DNA of 64,000 nt from Firmicutes bacterium UBA2530 (GTDB taxonomy: Bacteria > Bacillota > Clostridia > Tissierellales > Sedimentibacteraceae), in the NCBI GenBank assembly GCA_002340985.1, contig DDNC01000013.1:111433-175432 (forward strand), in the 5' to 3' direction. The position numbers and the translations under genes are program-made. Positions 15,870 to 24,875 of the stretch are shown here, piece after piece. Under the pieces are notes generated by a model, which was not told the origin of the DNA, made no database searches, and was given only the letters and a program-made list of their open reading frames with translations. Position 1 is the first letter of the stretch; every line of letters starts with the position of its first letter.

Positions 15870-16343
15870 ATGGACTATACAAAACGCCAAATCACAAAAA
15901 TCGCACGAGAAGTAAATAAATTTACTGTACGTATGCTTAAAACAGAAGGGGTGGGATCTGCGGAGTATGATTTTATTCATGTAGTAAGAAAAAATCCTGG
16001 AATCACGCAAGCATCCATTAGAGAAATTCTCAGCCTTGATAAGGGAGCTACAGCTCGCCGTGCTGCCAACTTAGAAGCGAAAGGTTATCTAATCAGGAAA
16101 CCAAATCCGACAGACGGCAGAAGTCACCTACTTTATGCAACTGAAAAATCTGACCTGCTTAAAAATTCCAAAGCCTCTGTTGAAGCACTATATTACGAAT
16201 GGTTGGAAGAAGCACTTACTCCACAGGAAAATGCTGAGTTCTGCCGTATTCTCAATATCCTCTATACGCGCTCTAAAACCGAGAGTAAAGCAGGCTTTCC
16301 CAACCTCACCAAATGCTTTCTAGAGGGAGGGGCTCAAAAATGA
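15870..16343 (+). CDS. MarR family transcriptional regulator
   Basis: A 157-residue winged helix-turn-helix protein: dimer helices at the N-terminus, recognition region ITQASIREILSLDKGATARRAANLEAKGYL and wing PNPTDGRSHLLYATEKS, then a long C-terminal helix. The AAAGGAG site stands 8 bases upstream. The stop overlaps the ABC gene start (ATGA), so repressor and transporter are co-translated. Autorepression through the perfect repeat at its promoter is likely, with a toxic substrate of the transporter as inducer. Confidence 0.92.
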   Translation: MDYTKRQITKIAREVNKFTVRMLKTEGVGSAEYDFIHVVRKNPGITQASIREILSLDKGATARRAANLEAKGYLIRKPNPTDGRSHLLYATEKSDLLKNSKASVEALYYEWLEEALTPQENAEFCRILNILYTRSKTESKAGFPNLTKCFLEGGAQK

Positions 16344-18100
16344 GCCAGCATCGGCAGATTAAACATGTGCCAGAGCCAGATCTCATCCTATCCTATTTTA
16401 AATTGGAATTATGGCCACTAACACTGATTACCATTTCGGGTATACTATATAACGTTGGTATGCTTGCCGGTCCATATTTTGAAGGGCAACTGGCACAGCG
16501 TTTGCTGGACATTATCAATGGATACAAAGACTTCTACTCTATGGTTAGACTTGCAATCATTTATCTTGTAGTCATCCTAATTGTGCAGTTTATGCGCAGC
16601 ATAAAGCGATTTTACGTGCGGCGCTTTGCCAATAATACCAGCCGCAATATGCGCCATATGCTGTATAACAGCCTGGTGAACATGAGTAGAGAGGAATTAG
16701 AGCAGGAGGATCTTGGCACCGTGATGACCAAAGCCATAGCTGATGTGGATGCTTGTGTTGAGGGAATGCGAAAATTTACCACAGAGGTTTTCGATACTGG
16801 CGTGGTATTAGTTGCCTACATCTCCTTGCTTTTCTTTTATGACTGGCGACTAGCTTTAGCTTCGTGTATTTTTACGCCCATTGCATATTTTATTGCTGGA
16901 AAGCTTAAAACCCGTATTACACGTTATAACGCTGAATATAAAAAAAGTGCAGCAAGACTAAACAATGCAACCATGGACAGAATTTCAAATGCCATTACCT
17001 ATCGTATTTATGGCAGCGAAACAAACCGTGACATAGCTTATGAATCCCATCTAAAGGACTACGAGAAACGTGCTGTTTCAGCAAATATATGGGAAAATAC
17101 TATGCAGCCACTTTATAACATTATATCCATGAGTGGCTCTGTCCTGATTATTTATTTTGGCGCAAAAAATGTACTGGGAACAGGGTGGACCAGCTGGAAT
17201 ATAGCTGCATTTACCACTTTCTTTTCTGCCTTTACAAAAATGGCGCTTAAATCCTCAAAGGCGTCAAAGCTGTTTAACTCCGTGCAAAAGGCACAGGTAT
17301 CATGGGATAGGATTAAGCCATTGATGAAGGATTATGTGGAGCCGAATACTAACACCTCAATTGATTTTTCACAGCCTGCAAAGCTTACTGTATCTAATTT
17401 GTCAATTTCCTGGCCTGGTAGTTCACCGATACTAAAAGATATTTCTTTTTCTGCCTATGCGGGACAGATCATCGGTGTAACAGGCCCCATTGCCTGTGGC
17501 AAATCCACATTGGGCAGGACATTTATCGGTGAGGTTCCCTACGAAGGGAGCATACAAGTAGGGGAACAAAAATTATCTGAGTTAAATGAATACGAACGCA
17601 GCAGACTTATTTCTTACATGGGACATAAACCTGAACTTATAAGCGATAGCATTGAGGAAAATATTCGACTAGGAGAACAAAGGGACATTATACAGTACCT
17701 CCAAGCAGTATGCTTTGATGAAGAAGTTGCACAAATGCCTCAAGGAGCTGCCACTTCAGTAGGCAGCAGCGGCGTAAGGCTTTCGGGCGGTCAGCAGGCA
17801 CGGGTTGCTCTTGCTCGTACCCTTTATAACGCACAGCAGATTTTGATTTTAGATGATCCCTTTTCTGCAGTTGATAGGATCACGGAAAAAGAGATCTTCA
17901 AAAACCTACGTATACTTGCAAAAGATAAAATTGTGATTCTTATTTCTCATCGTCTGTATTTGTTTCCAAGTATTGACAAGGTGCTGTTCTTAGCCAACGG
18001 TACAGGCGTATTTTCTACCCATAAAGAATTAATGCAAGAAAATGACACCTATGCAAAACTATATAATGCACAGGTTGCAGGAGGTGCACAAAATGAATAA
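16340..18100 (+). CDS. ABC exporter half-transporter, subunit A (degenerate catalytic site)
   Basis: About 586 residues, with six membrane helices (about 30-310) followed by a nucleotide-binding domain. Walker A is GPIACGKST, the signature LSGGQQARVALART, and Walker B ends ILDDP, where the catalytic glutamate is replaced by aspartate. The H-loop is SHRLY. I start at the ATG at 16340, which overlaps the MarR stop and has GGGAGGGG upstream. It forms a heterodimer with the next gene product, as in multidrug exporters such as BmrCD, EfrAB or LmrCD. Substrate unknown. Confidence 0.92.
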   Translation: MSQHRQIKHVPEPDLILSYFKLELWPLTLITISGILYNVGMLAGPYFEGQLAQRLLDIINGYKDFYSMVRLAIIYLVVILIVQFMRSIKRFYVRRFANNTSRNMRHMLYNSLVNMSREELEQEDLGTVMTKAIADVDACVEGMRKFTTEVFDTGVVLVAYISLLFFYDWRLALASCIFTPIAYFIAGKLKTRITRYNAEYKKSAARLNNATMDRISNAITYRIYGSETNRDIAYESHLKDYEKRAVSANIWENTMQPLYNIISMSGSVLIIYFGAKNVLGTGWTSWNIAAFTTFFSAFTKMALKSSKASKLFNSVQKAQVSWDRIKPLMKDYVEPNTNTSIDFSQPAKLTVSNLSISWPGSSPILKDISFSAYAGQIIGVTGPIACGKSTLGRTFIGEVPYEGSIQVGEQKLSELNEYERSRLISYMGHKPELISDSIEENIRLGEQRDIIQYLQAVCFDEEVAQMPQGAATSVGSSGVRLSGGQQARVALARTLYNAQQILILDDPFSAVDRITEKEIFKNLRILAKDKIVILISHRLYLFPSIDKVLFLANGTGVFSTHKELMQENDTYAKLYNAQVAGGAQNE

Positions 18101-19754
18101 TAAGAAAAGTCTTAAGTCTGTAGTTTGCAAAATTATTTTAGGCTTCAAGGGAATGACCTTTTTAACAATAATCATCATATCGGGAACCATTGCAGCGGCT
18201 CTTTTTCCCCCACTAATTTTGGAAAGCATCGTCAACCGTCTTTCTGCACAACGGCAAGTCCCTTTATATCTTGCACTGATTTATTTTGGACTGATTGCAC
18301 TTTCAGGATTGCTGGAGTCTGGGCAGAATATAATGATCACTAAGTTCGGACAGAAGGTCACTTACGGTCTTCGAATGGAAATGTGTGCAAAGCTTAAGCA
18401 TCTGCCGGCATCCTACTTCACAAGAAATGAACCTGGTAAGATAACTTCACGGTTTGTGAACGACGTTGATGCAGTAGATTCCATGTTCACTGACGGCATC
18501 ATAAGTATGTTTGCCGATACTTTTAAGGTATTCAGTATTTTAGTGATCATCTTTTATAAAAGCAAAGGTCTTGGTTTTATAATGGCTTTAGTTACACCAC
18601 TTATGTTTGCTATGACGCGCATATTCCAGAAACGAATATTAAAGTCACAGCTTGTCAATCGCGTTGCCATCAGTAAGGTAAACAATCATGTACCGGAGAC
18701 CATAAGTAATATCCGTATGATTCACACTCTATTTCGCCAAAAATACATGGAGCAGAAATATGATGATTATATTGAAGAAAGCTATGTTGCTACAGACAAA
18801 TCTAATCTATACGATTCCATTTATTCCCCAATCGTCATATTCATTAGCTCATGTATCATTGCAATAATGATGATACTTGTTGCCTTGGGCGGTCAGGTGC
18901 AGCAATTTTTTGGCATAACAGTAGGCACAGCAGTAGCCATTATTGCTTATGTCAGCAAAGTATTTGAACCATTGGAAAGCATCGGTATGGAAATTCAAAA
19001 CATCCAATCAGCTGTTGCAGGTGTAAAGAGAATCAATGAATTCTTACAAGAACCAGAGCGAAAAGAAACGGATTCATCCATTACAGATATTGAACTTACC
19101 TCAAGCTCTATATCATATATTTGCTTTGACCATGTAAGCTTTAGCTATGACAACGAAAAAGCTGTACTTAGCAACCTGTGCTTTACAGTGGAAAACGGAG
19201 AAGCAATTACCTTAGTTGGCAGAACAGGTGTAGGCAAAAGCACTATCTTCCGTTTGCTTCTTGGTCTATACAGTCCCCATAAGGGAAGAGTGCTGATAAA
19301 TGGTGTGGATGCTGATAAAATTTCCGACGCACAAAAACGGAGGTTATTCGGCTATGTGGAGCAGTCCTTTCATCCAATAGCTGGTACAATTGCAGATCAA
19401 ATTTCTTTGTTCGACCCAGAAATCAGCCTTAAACAGGTGGAGGATGCAGCAAGGTTAGTTGGGTTAAACGAGAGCATTATGGCTCTGGCAAGCGGATATG
19501 GCACACCTGTAGAAAATGCTGCCTTTTCACAAGGTCAATTTCAGTTGCTCTCTATTGCAAGAGCGGTGGTCGCATCTCCTAAAATCCTGTTGCTGGATGA
19601 AATCACTGCAAATCTTGACAGCGATACCGAACGTCGGGTTCTAGAAGCGTTAAAGCGTGCATCCCATGGTAGAACCGTGATTTCCATTTCTCACCGATTA
19701 CATGAATATACTCATAATCATAAGATTGTGCAAATCGGAAACCAAAGCAATTAA
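18093..19754 (+). CDS. ABC exporter half-transporter, subunit B
   Basis: A 553-residue half-transporter with six membrane helices and a C-terminal nucleotide-binding domain: Walker A GRTGVGKST, Walker B ILLLDEITANLD with a proper catalytic glutamate, H-loop SHRLHEY. Its signature is degenerate (FSQGQFQLL for LSGGQ). Together with subunit A, whose signature is intact but whose glutamate is lost, this leaves one competent and one degenerate ATP site, the classic asymmetric layout. The ATG at 18093 has AGGAGGTG upstream and overlaps the end of subunit A by eight bases. Confidence 0.92.
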   Translation: MNNKKSLKSVVCKIILGFKGMTFLTIIIISGTIAAALFPPLILESIVNRLSAQRQVPLYLALIYFGLIALSGLLESGQNIMITKFGQKVTYGLRMEMCAKLKHLPASYFTRNEPGKITSRFVNDVDAVDSMFTDGIISMFADTFKVFSILVIIFYKSKGLGFIMALVTPLMFAMTRIFQKRILKSQLVNRVAISKVNNHVPETISNIRMIHTLFRQKYMEQKYDDYIEESYVATDKSNLYDSIYSPIVIFISSCIIAIMMILVALGGQVQQFFGITVGTAVAIIAYVSKVFEPLESIGMEIQNIQSAVAGVKRINEFLQEPERKETDSSITDIELTSSSISYICFDHVSFSYDNEKAVLSNLCFTVENGEAITLVGRTGVGKSTIFRLLLGLYSPHKGRVLINGVDADKISDAQKRRLFGYVEQSFHPIAGTIADQISLFDPEISLKQVEDAARLVGLNESIMALASGYGTPVENAAFSQGQFQLLSIARAVVASPKILLLDEITANLDSDTERRVLEALKRASHGRTVISISHRLHEYTHNHKIVQIGNQSN

Positions 19755-19778
19755 GCTATGTAAAGCATGGCCTTAGAG

Positions 19779-19888
19779 GACATAGGGGACGGTTCTTGCT
19801 GTCTACTTGAATGTATTGAATAAATCAGGATTATATCTTGTCTGATTGAAAACATATTAATTGACCAGAAAGAACCGTCCCCTCTGTC
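19779..19888. repeat. Inverted-repeat element with GGGGACGGTTCTT arms
   Basis: Two 19-base arms (19779-19797 GACATAGGGGACGGTTCTT and 19870-19888) are complementary apart from one mismatch and enclose 72 AT-rich bases. Elements with this GGGGACGGTTCTT core are scattered in many Firmicute genomes. It sits between the convergent ABC and DMT genes and may also end transcription. An 11-base piece of one arm (CATAGGGGACG) recurs at 20363-20373. Confidence 0.7.
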
Positions 19889-19899
19889 TTCCCTCTGTC

Positions 19900-20328
19900 T
19901 TATTTCTTAAAAATAATGATTCCGGCAATCATTAAAGCAACTCCTATAAGCTTACTCCATTCAAAACATATTTTTTCAGTACCAAACATGCCAAAAGCTT
20001 CAATGGAGCATGAAACAATTAACTGGGCTAACAAAATTAACATTGTTGCATATGCAGGTCCTAAATCCGATATACTTTTAATAACAGTGAACGTTATAAA
20101 TGCACCGATGACACCACCAATCAAATATAATTTGTTACTTACGTTAAACACTGAAAAAAGATTCTCACGTCCTGCGAAATACCATATAATTATGCTTGCA
20201 GCAAAAGCAGTCAAATGCACCCAACTGTTGGTAGCCCACATATTGGACGAATCCATCACACGAGTATTAAAAACGCCTTGAACACTCATTAACAATCCCG
20301 CCAGCATTGCAAGTAAAATACCAAACAT
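19900..20328 (-). CDS. DMT superfamily transporter, DUF606 (YdcZ) type
   Basis: A 142-residue, five-helix membrane protein with the start GILLAMLAGLLMSVQGVFNTRV and the middle IGGVIGAFITFTVIKSISDLGPAYATMLILLAQLIVS, typical of DUF606 small drug/metabolite transporters. These often act as pairs; no second copy is adjacent. Substrate unknown. The gene has an AAGGAAA-type site and stands alone after the inverted-repeat element. Confidence 0.85.
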   Translation of the reverse strand: MFGILLAMLAGLLMSVQGVFNTRVMDSSNMWATNSWVHLTAFAASIIIWYFAGRENLFSVFNVSNKLYLIGGVIGAFITFTVIKSISDLGPAYATMLILLAQLIVSCSIEAFGMFGTEKICFEWSKLIGVALMIAGIIIFKK

Positions 20329-20501
20329 ACAATTTTCCTTCCTGTATAAAAGTAATTTAAACCATAGGGGACGTTAATGATAAAAATTGATTCAGTTTGT
20401 CTTGCTGACAATCCAAACATTATTTCAATTTTATTATTAATTCCCTTCTTAATAAAAAATCAAACTAATGGTATCTAATCCATCAATTTGATTTTTAAAA
20501 T
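20329..20501. other. Intergenic region after the eut operon
   Basis: 173 bases with no gene. It holds one partial arm of the GGGGACGG element at 20363-20373 and the hairpin-like ATCAAACTAATGG...CCATCAATTTGAT around 20459-20492, which can serve as the end terminator of the eut operon. Confidence 0.45.
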
Positions 20502-20960
20502 TTATGATTGCCAATCAGCCGGATAAGTCACATATATAAAACGTGCCTTTCCTTCAACTGAAAACTGAATACTTGAACCTCTTGGAATCAGAATCAATTC
20601 TCCTGCACTGGCAGTTATGCGGCGTCCATCTATGATAATAGTTAGGGTTCCTTCAATAATATAATCAATTTCATCATATCCTAACGTCCAATTGAAGGTA
20701 GTATCCTCCATTACCATCAGTCCACAACCTAGTCTAGGACTCTCAGTGAGTGACACTAAATCTTTCGTATACACTTTATGATTAGGATTGCCTGTCTCCA
20801 ATCGATTTTCTTCACTTACAGAAAACAATGGCAATGATATCGACATTACGCCACTGGGATCAACATGCCTCTTTGAAGAATCATTTAACTTATTACTGTA
20901 TTCTTCCATTATAATACTACGAACTAACTTTTCAATTTCAGATCTGTCTATATTCAACAT
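20502..20960 (-). CDS. eutQ: Ethanolamine utilization protein EutQ (cupin acetate kinase)
   Basis: A 152-residue protein with an amphipathic N-terminal helix (NIDRSEIEKLVRSIIMEEY), like targeting peptides of microcompartment enzymes, and a C-terminal cupin (YDEIDYIIEGTLTIIIDGRRITASAGELILIPRGSSIQF). EutQ has been shown to have acetate kinase activity and to help shell assembly. Here it would give ATP from acetyl phosphate made by PduL. It is the last gene of the eut operon, 39 bases after eutH. Confidence 0.9.
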   Translation of the reverse strand: MLNIDRSEIEKLVRSIIMEEYSNKLNDSSKRHVDPSGVMSISLPLFSVSEENRLETGNPNHKVYTKDLVSLTESPRLGCGLMVMEDTTFNWTLGYDEIDYIIEGTLTIIIDGRRITASAGELILIPRGSSIQFSVEGKARFIYVTYPADWQS

Positions 20961-20999
20961 CTTACCTCCATCCGCACTTTAATCTCTATAGTATTGGCT

Positions 21000-22085
21000 T
21001 TATTCAATTCTAAATACACGTTTAGATAGAAATATTGCAACAATGATAGCAGAAATACCACCAACTAGCTTACCGATAATCATTGGAGTAATCAATTCTG
21101 GTGCAACACCAGCTGTAAACCCCAGATGGTCACCAAATGTAAATGATGCTGAAACTGCAAAAGCAATATTAATCACCTTCCCACGTTTATCCATATCCTT
21201 TACAGTTTGGAACATCGCAATGTTGTTTGCAAGAGATGCAATTAGACCTGCTGCTGCAATATCATTCATTCCTAACAGTTGACCTAGCTTCATCAATGGT
21301 TTCTTGAATAGCTTTGTGATTAAGAACACCAATCCATAAGCACCCGCTAAAGTAATGGCAATACCACCAACTGTTTGGAATCCAACTTCAAGTGTATCCT
21401 GATTTTCAAATATCTTGATACCTAATAGTAAATCTAACCCGCCAATTGCCAGCCCAATAGCTGCAACAGCCACTATAATTTTTCCGAATACATTGAACCC
21501 TTTAATCATTCCTTCAGGGATTTTAAATAGTCCAATCGCAATTAAAATTGCTACAACTATTATAGGTATTAAATTCATAAAAACTTTAACTATTGGCATA
21601 CCCATCACAATTCCTGCAACTAATGCTCCAATTGGAATAGTCACAATTCCACACAATACTCCCTGTGCCAAGTACTTTGTATCTTCTTTGTTGATAATAC
21701 CCAATCCAACCGGGATTGTAAATACAATTGTCGCTCCCAGCATGGCTCCTAAAATACCACCTGAGAAAAGTACGATGAGTGGGTCTGTAGTCATTTGTTG
21801 TGCTAAGAAAAAACCGCCCATATCATTTGCTAATAGGGTTCCCGCAAACATTGCCGGATCTGCTCCCACTAATTTATATAATGGAACCACTACAGGACTT
21901 AGCCAATCTGATAACTTAGGTGCTAAAACGATTATACCGACCATCGAAAGTGCTAAAGCGCCCATTGCCAGTATTCCTTCTTCAAATTGTTGACCTAAAC
22001 CGGTTTTATTACCTAATGAACGGTCGATTGCACCTATGACCATTATAATTGTAATCGCCCAAATTATTATTTCATTTATACTCAT
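21000..22085 (-). CDS. eutH: Ethanolamine permease EutH
   Basis: A 361-residue protein with about ten membrane helices. The start INEIIIWAITIIMVIGAIDR, the segment DPAMFAGTLLANDMGGFFLAQQM and the later LIASLANNIAMFQTVKDMDKRGKVINIAFAVS match EutH. It brings in ethanolamine when the protonated form predominates. It lies 32 bases after the vertex protein gene eutN. Confidence 0.95.
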   Translation of the reverse strand: MSINEIIIWAITIIMVIGAIDRSLGNKTGLGQQFEEGILAMGALALSMVGIIVLAPKLSDWLSPVVVPLYKLVGADPAMFAGTLLANDMGGFFLAQQMTTDPLIVLFSGGILGAMLGATIVFTIPVGLGIINKEDTKYLAQGVLCGIVTIPIGALVAGIVMGMPIVKVFMNLIPIIVVAILIAIGLFKIPEGMIKGFNVFGKIIVAVAAIGLAIGGLDLLLGIKIFENQDTLEVGFQTVGGIAITLAGAYGLVFLITKLFKKPLMKLGQLLGMNDIAAAGLIASLANNIAMFQTVKDMDKRGKVINIAFAVSASFTFGDHLGFTAGVAPELITPMIIGKLVGGISAIIVAIFLSKRVFRIE

Positions 22086-22117
22086 TCATTTCACTCCATT
22101 CTATTTATAAAATTTTA

Positions 22118-22390
22118 TCATTCCTTTGGATAGTCCACAGTGTCTATAATGCCTACAATAACCATATCAACAGGAATACTTTTACCATCAAAGGACAGAC
22201 GACCAGAGCTACCAGTCGCAATCAGTACAGATTCTCCGATACCAGCACCAACATGATCAACTGCAACAACTAAGGCAGGGTCCGACTCATGTTCGTTTAG
22301 TTGTTTTTCAATAAGTAGGAACTTTAAACCATTTAACTTTTCATCCTTGCGGGTAGCCCACAAGCTACCAACGACTTTTCCAATGAACAT
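22118..22390 (-). CDS. eutN: Microcompartment vertex protein EutN/CcmL
   Basis: A 90-residue BMC-P pentamer protein that caps the vertices of the shell. It has the family start MFIGKVVGSLWATRKDEKLNGLKFLLIE, the centre VVAVDHVGAGIGESVLIATGSS and the end VDMVIVGIIDTVD. Confidence 0.95.
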   Translation of the reverse strand: MFIGKVVGSLWATRKDEKLNGLKFLLIEKQLNEHESDPALVVAVDHVGAGIGESVLIATGSSGRLSFDGKSIPVDMVIVGIIDTVDYPKE

Positions 22391-22403
22391 AGCATGCCCC
22401 TTT

Positions 22404-23021
22404 CTATACTATCTTAACACCTAAATCACGCATATAATCCCTCGCCAATGCTGTAATAATGAAGTTCTTATCTGTTTCAAAGATATCTCCTGCCTGCAAG
22501 TTCAGTTTTTGTACTTTTTTTATAGTAATAAGCTCCTTCTTATCAATTTTATGAACTACATCTTTCACTTCCTTGTTGATAGTTTCATTTATATTTTCAA
22601 AATTTTTTAATGGAAGTATGGATGCTCCATATTTTACTAATTGGTTTTTTTGATTTTCAAGGAATTGTAGCAATGCTCGTGAAGCCACATACTTACTTAC
22701 CTGAAGCTCCATTCCTTCTTCTAAAAAAATAACATCTCTCTTATCAAATAATCGTTGAAAAATAATTACTTCATATTCTGTTTGAGGAAGTCCTAGTGCT
22801 ATACGATTCATATTTAAAACAGACAATTCAGTAACGATTACTACATCAACATCAAACTTACCTTTAACTGACACTATTTCATAGCCTCTTTTTTCATAGT
22901 AAGTCCTAATGCTTGAATATTCTTTCCCTAAAAATGCCGCCGTCCTTCTCGGTTCTTGCTTCTGCAAGCGTTCTAGGATAATATCTGTGATTTTTTGCAC
23001 TAATATTTCAACATTATCCAT
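22404..23021 (-). CDS. Ethanolamine utilization microcompartment protein, PduM-like
   Basis: About 205 residues. The N-terminal VQKITDIILERLQ resembles an encapsulation helix; the middle DVVIVTELSVLNMNRIALGLPQTEYEVIIFQRLF and the end DKNFIITALARDYMRDLGVKI match the hypothetical protein found in Firmicute eut loci (the TIGR02536 group, related to PduM). PduM is a structural part of microcompartments with unknown exact role. I prefer the ATG at 23021, with GAGGTGA seven bases upstream, over a GTG at 23030 that overlaps the pduL stop. Confidence 0.8.
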   Translation of the reverse strand: MDNVEILVQKITDIILERLQKQEPRRTAAFLGKEYSSIRTYYEKRGYEIVSVKGKFDVDVVIVTELSVLNMNRIALGLPQTEYEVIIFQRLFDKRDVIFLEEGMELQVSKYVASRALLQFLENQKNQLVKYGASILPLKNFENINETINKEVKDVVHKIDKKELITIKKVQKLNLQAGDIFETDKNFIITALARDYMRDLGVKIV

Positions 23022-23026
23022 ATATA

Positions 23027-23662
23027 TCACCTCTTAACAATAAGCCCACGTACACCTTTCTTATATCCACAAGCATTTGCCTCATCATAATCAATGTGCA
23101 TATAAGTCTCAAACTTGGAACTTACTCTCACTATAACATCATCAAATTTAAGTGGTCTTTCACTAAACACTTTAACAGATACCGCCTCTTGATTTTTGAC
23201 ACCTAACCTTTGGGCATCTGTATCTTTTACATGAATATGACGTTTTGCAACAATTACGCCTCTATCTAAAACAATAGACTTGGAGCCATTCATCACAATA
23301 ATACCAGGTGTGTTTTCAATATTTCCACTTAATTGAACTGGCGCATTTACACCTAGTAAACGTGCATCTGTTAATGAGACCTCAACCTGACAATCTTTTC
23401 GCTCTGGTCCAAGAATTACAACATCGTTAATTGTTCCCTTGGGTCCTTTAATATTCACTCGTTCTTTTGATGCAAATTCGCCTGGCTGTGATAAATATTT
23501 CGATTGGTGTAATTGATACCCCTCTCCAAAGAGGGAATCTATTGCCTCCCTATTTAGATGAACATGGCGTCCGCTTGCTTCAATTTCAAAAGTTTGATCC
23601 ATTATTTCTTGTATATGAGAAACAACTGTATCTACAATTGTATCAATATTATTTTTTGTCAT
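23027..23662 (-). CDS. pduL: Phosphotransacylase PduL
   Basis: A 211-residue PduL-type phosphate acyltransferase made of two PTAC domains, with the zinc-binding histidines in SGRHVHLN and AKRHIHVKD. It turns acetyl-CoA into acetyl phosphate inside the compartment. It replaces the EutD phosphotransacetylase of other eut loci. The N-terminal helix (NIDTIVDTVVSHIQEIM) looks like an encapsulation peptide. Confidence 0.95.
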   Translation of the reverse strand: MTKNNIDTIVDTVVSHIQEIMDQTFEIEASGRHVHLNREAIDSLFGEGYQLHQSKYLSQPGEFASKERVNIKGPKGTINDVVILGPERKDCQVEVSLTDARLLGVNAPVQLSGNIENTPGIIVMNGSKSIVLDRGVIVAKRHIHVKDTDAQRLGVKNQEAVSVKVFSERPLKFDDVIVRVSSKFETYMHIDYDEANACGYKKGVRGLIVKR

Positions 23663-23672
23663 AATCTCATCC

Positions 23673-24410
23673 CTATTCTACTGAATTTTCTTTTGACTGC
23701 ACCATCAAAATCCAACAATAATCCTTTAAACTAGTCGCTATTGAAATGTAATTTATATAATCCTCAAATTTCAAAATCTCCTTCATTTCTTTAGCAATAA
23801 AGTATTCAAGTCCTTGTAAATATGCATGTAACTCAAATAAAGCTATTACACATTCTTCATCTTTATAGGTTGGAATAAATATACCTTCTGGATATAGACT
23901 GACACTGTATGGCTTTTTCTCTTCCAACAACTTTTCAATTTTCTGTACCAGCTCTAATCTGTATGACAATAAAGTCTCTATTGATATTGCCTTGACTATC
24001 ATTAGTATAGTATTTAAAGCCTCCACCAGCTCTATCTTTCCTATGTTGTGACTTTTCTTTTGTAAAGTCACAATACGGCTTATTGTAATATCAATTTTAA
24101 TCTTAAATTGATAAGATAAGTGACTTTTCAAAATTTCCTGTCCATTTCCATTATTACATATTAAAACCTCATGTATATTTCTTGTATTCTTTGATTCATT
24201 TATTTTTAATTGTGTCTTTGGGGAGGTTGCTTCCTGATTCTTAGCCTCTGAAGTTTCTGCTATATCCGCGTATTCAATAGTAATATCTTTTAAATACTCT
24301 CTTGCAGAAGGTGTAATCACAGTGCCAGGTTCTAAAATTAGGAATTTTGTTTCTTTTAATTTCGTCGTACGGAGTAGTTTTTTAATTTTGCTTTCCGTTA
24401 AAATAGCCAT
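23673..24410 (-). CDS. EutT-like protein, probably degenerate cobalamin adenosyltransferase
   Basis: A 245-residue protein. The N-terminus AILTESKIKKLLRTTKLKE...EPGTVITPSAREYLKDITIEY is the EutT N-terminal domain. The C-terminal 150 residues have the helical outline of the adenosyltransferase domain (ISRIVTLQKKSHNIGKIELVEALNTIL) but I cannot find the HxnCCxxC metal motif of active EutT. A complete PduO-type adenosyltransferase is encoded at 33131-33709, so this copy may have a structural role or none. It follows a mid-operon terminator. Confidence 0.65.
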   Translation of the reverse strand: MAILTESKIKKLLRTTKLKETKFLILEPGTVITPSAREYLKDITIEYADIAETSEAKNQEATSPKTQLKINESKNTRNIHEVLICNNGNGQEILKSHLSYQFKIKIDITISRIVTLQKKSHNIGKIELVEALNTILMIVKAISIETLLSYRLELVQKIEKLLEEKKPYSVSLYPEGIFIPTYKDEECVIALFELHAYLQGLEYFIAKEMKEILKFEDYINYISIATSLKDYCWILMVQSKENSVE

Positions 24411-24431
24411 TAGTATTCACTTCCCCTCGAT

Positions 24432-24471
24432 AAAGAAAAGGCTGGACATAAGCTTTTATTATGCTCAGCCT
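24432..24471 (-). terminator. Intrinsic terminator inside the eut operon (after eutM)
   Basis: On the minus strand AGGCTG-A-GCATAA pairs with TTATGT-C-CAGCCT (6 + 6 base pairs around one mismatch), followed by TTTTCTTT. It lies between eutM and the EutT-like gene and would reduce expression of the last six genes unless antiterminated. Confidence 0.75.
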
Positions 24472-24509
24472 CACTTTTCATCTTGCAACTTAAATCGAAT
24501 TTGTTGATT

Positions 24510-24803
24510 TTATACTTGAGTATTGTTGTTTTTTGGTAATATTACATCTACTTCAACATGAGGGCGAGGTATCACATGAACAGATATTAATTCACCAACT
24601 GCTTCTGCTGCTGCTGCTCCAGCATCTGTTGCAGCTTTAACAGCTCCTACATCTCCTCGAACCATAACTGTTACCAGCCCGCCACCTACTTGTTCTTTTC
24701 CGATTAGTGTTACATTTGCTGCTTTAACCATCGCATCCGCTGCCTCTATTGATGCTACCAATCCTTTTGTTTCTATCATACCTAATGCGTTTGTATTAGC
24801 CAT
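24510..24803 (-). CDS. eutM: Microcompartment shell hexamer protein EutM/PduA-like
   Basis: A 97-residue canonical BMC-domain protein: NALGMIETKGLVASIEAADAMVKAANV, then GGGLVTVMVRGDVGAVKAATDAG and HVIPRPHVEVDVILP. It forms the major flat hexamers of the shell. It has a strong AGGAGGAA site and is encoded 72 bases after eutE, fitting high expression. Confidence 0.96.
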   Translation of the reverse strand: MANTNALGMIETKGLVASIEAADAMVKAANVTLIGKEQVGGGLVTVMVRGDVGAVKAATDAGAAAAEAVGELISVHVIPRPHVEVDVILPKNNNTQV

Positions 24804-24875
24804 TGTAATTTCCTCCTGCTTTTAATTTTATAGTTTGTATTTTTATTTGTTATCAATATTATAATTTGATATTTC

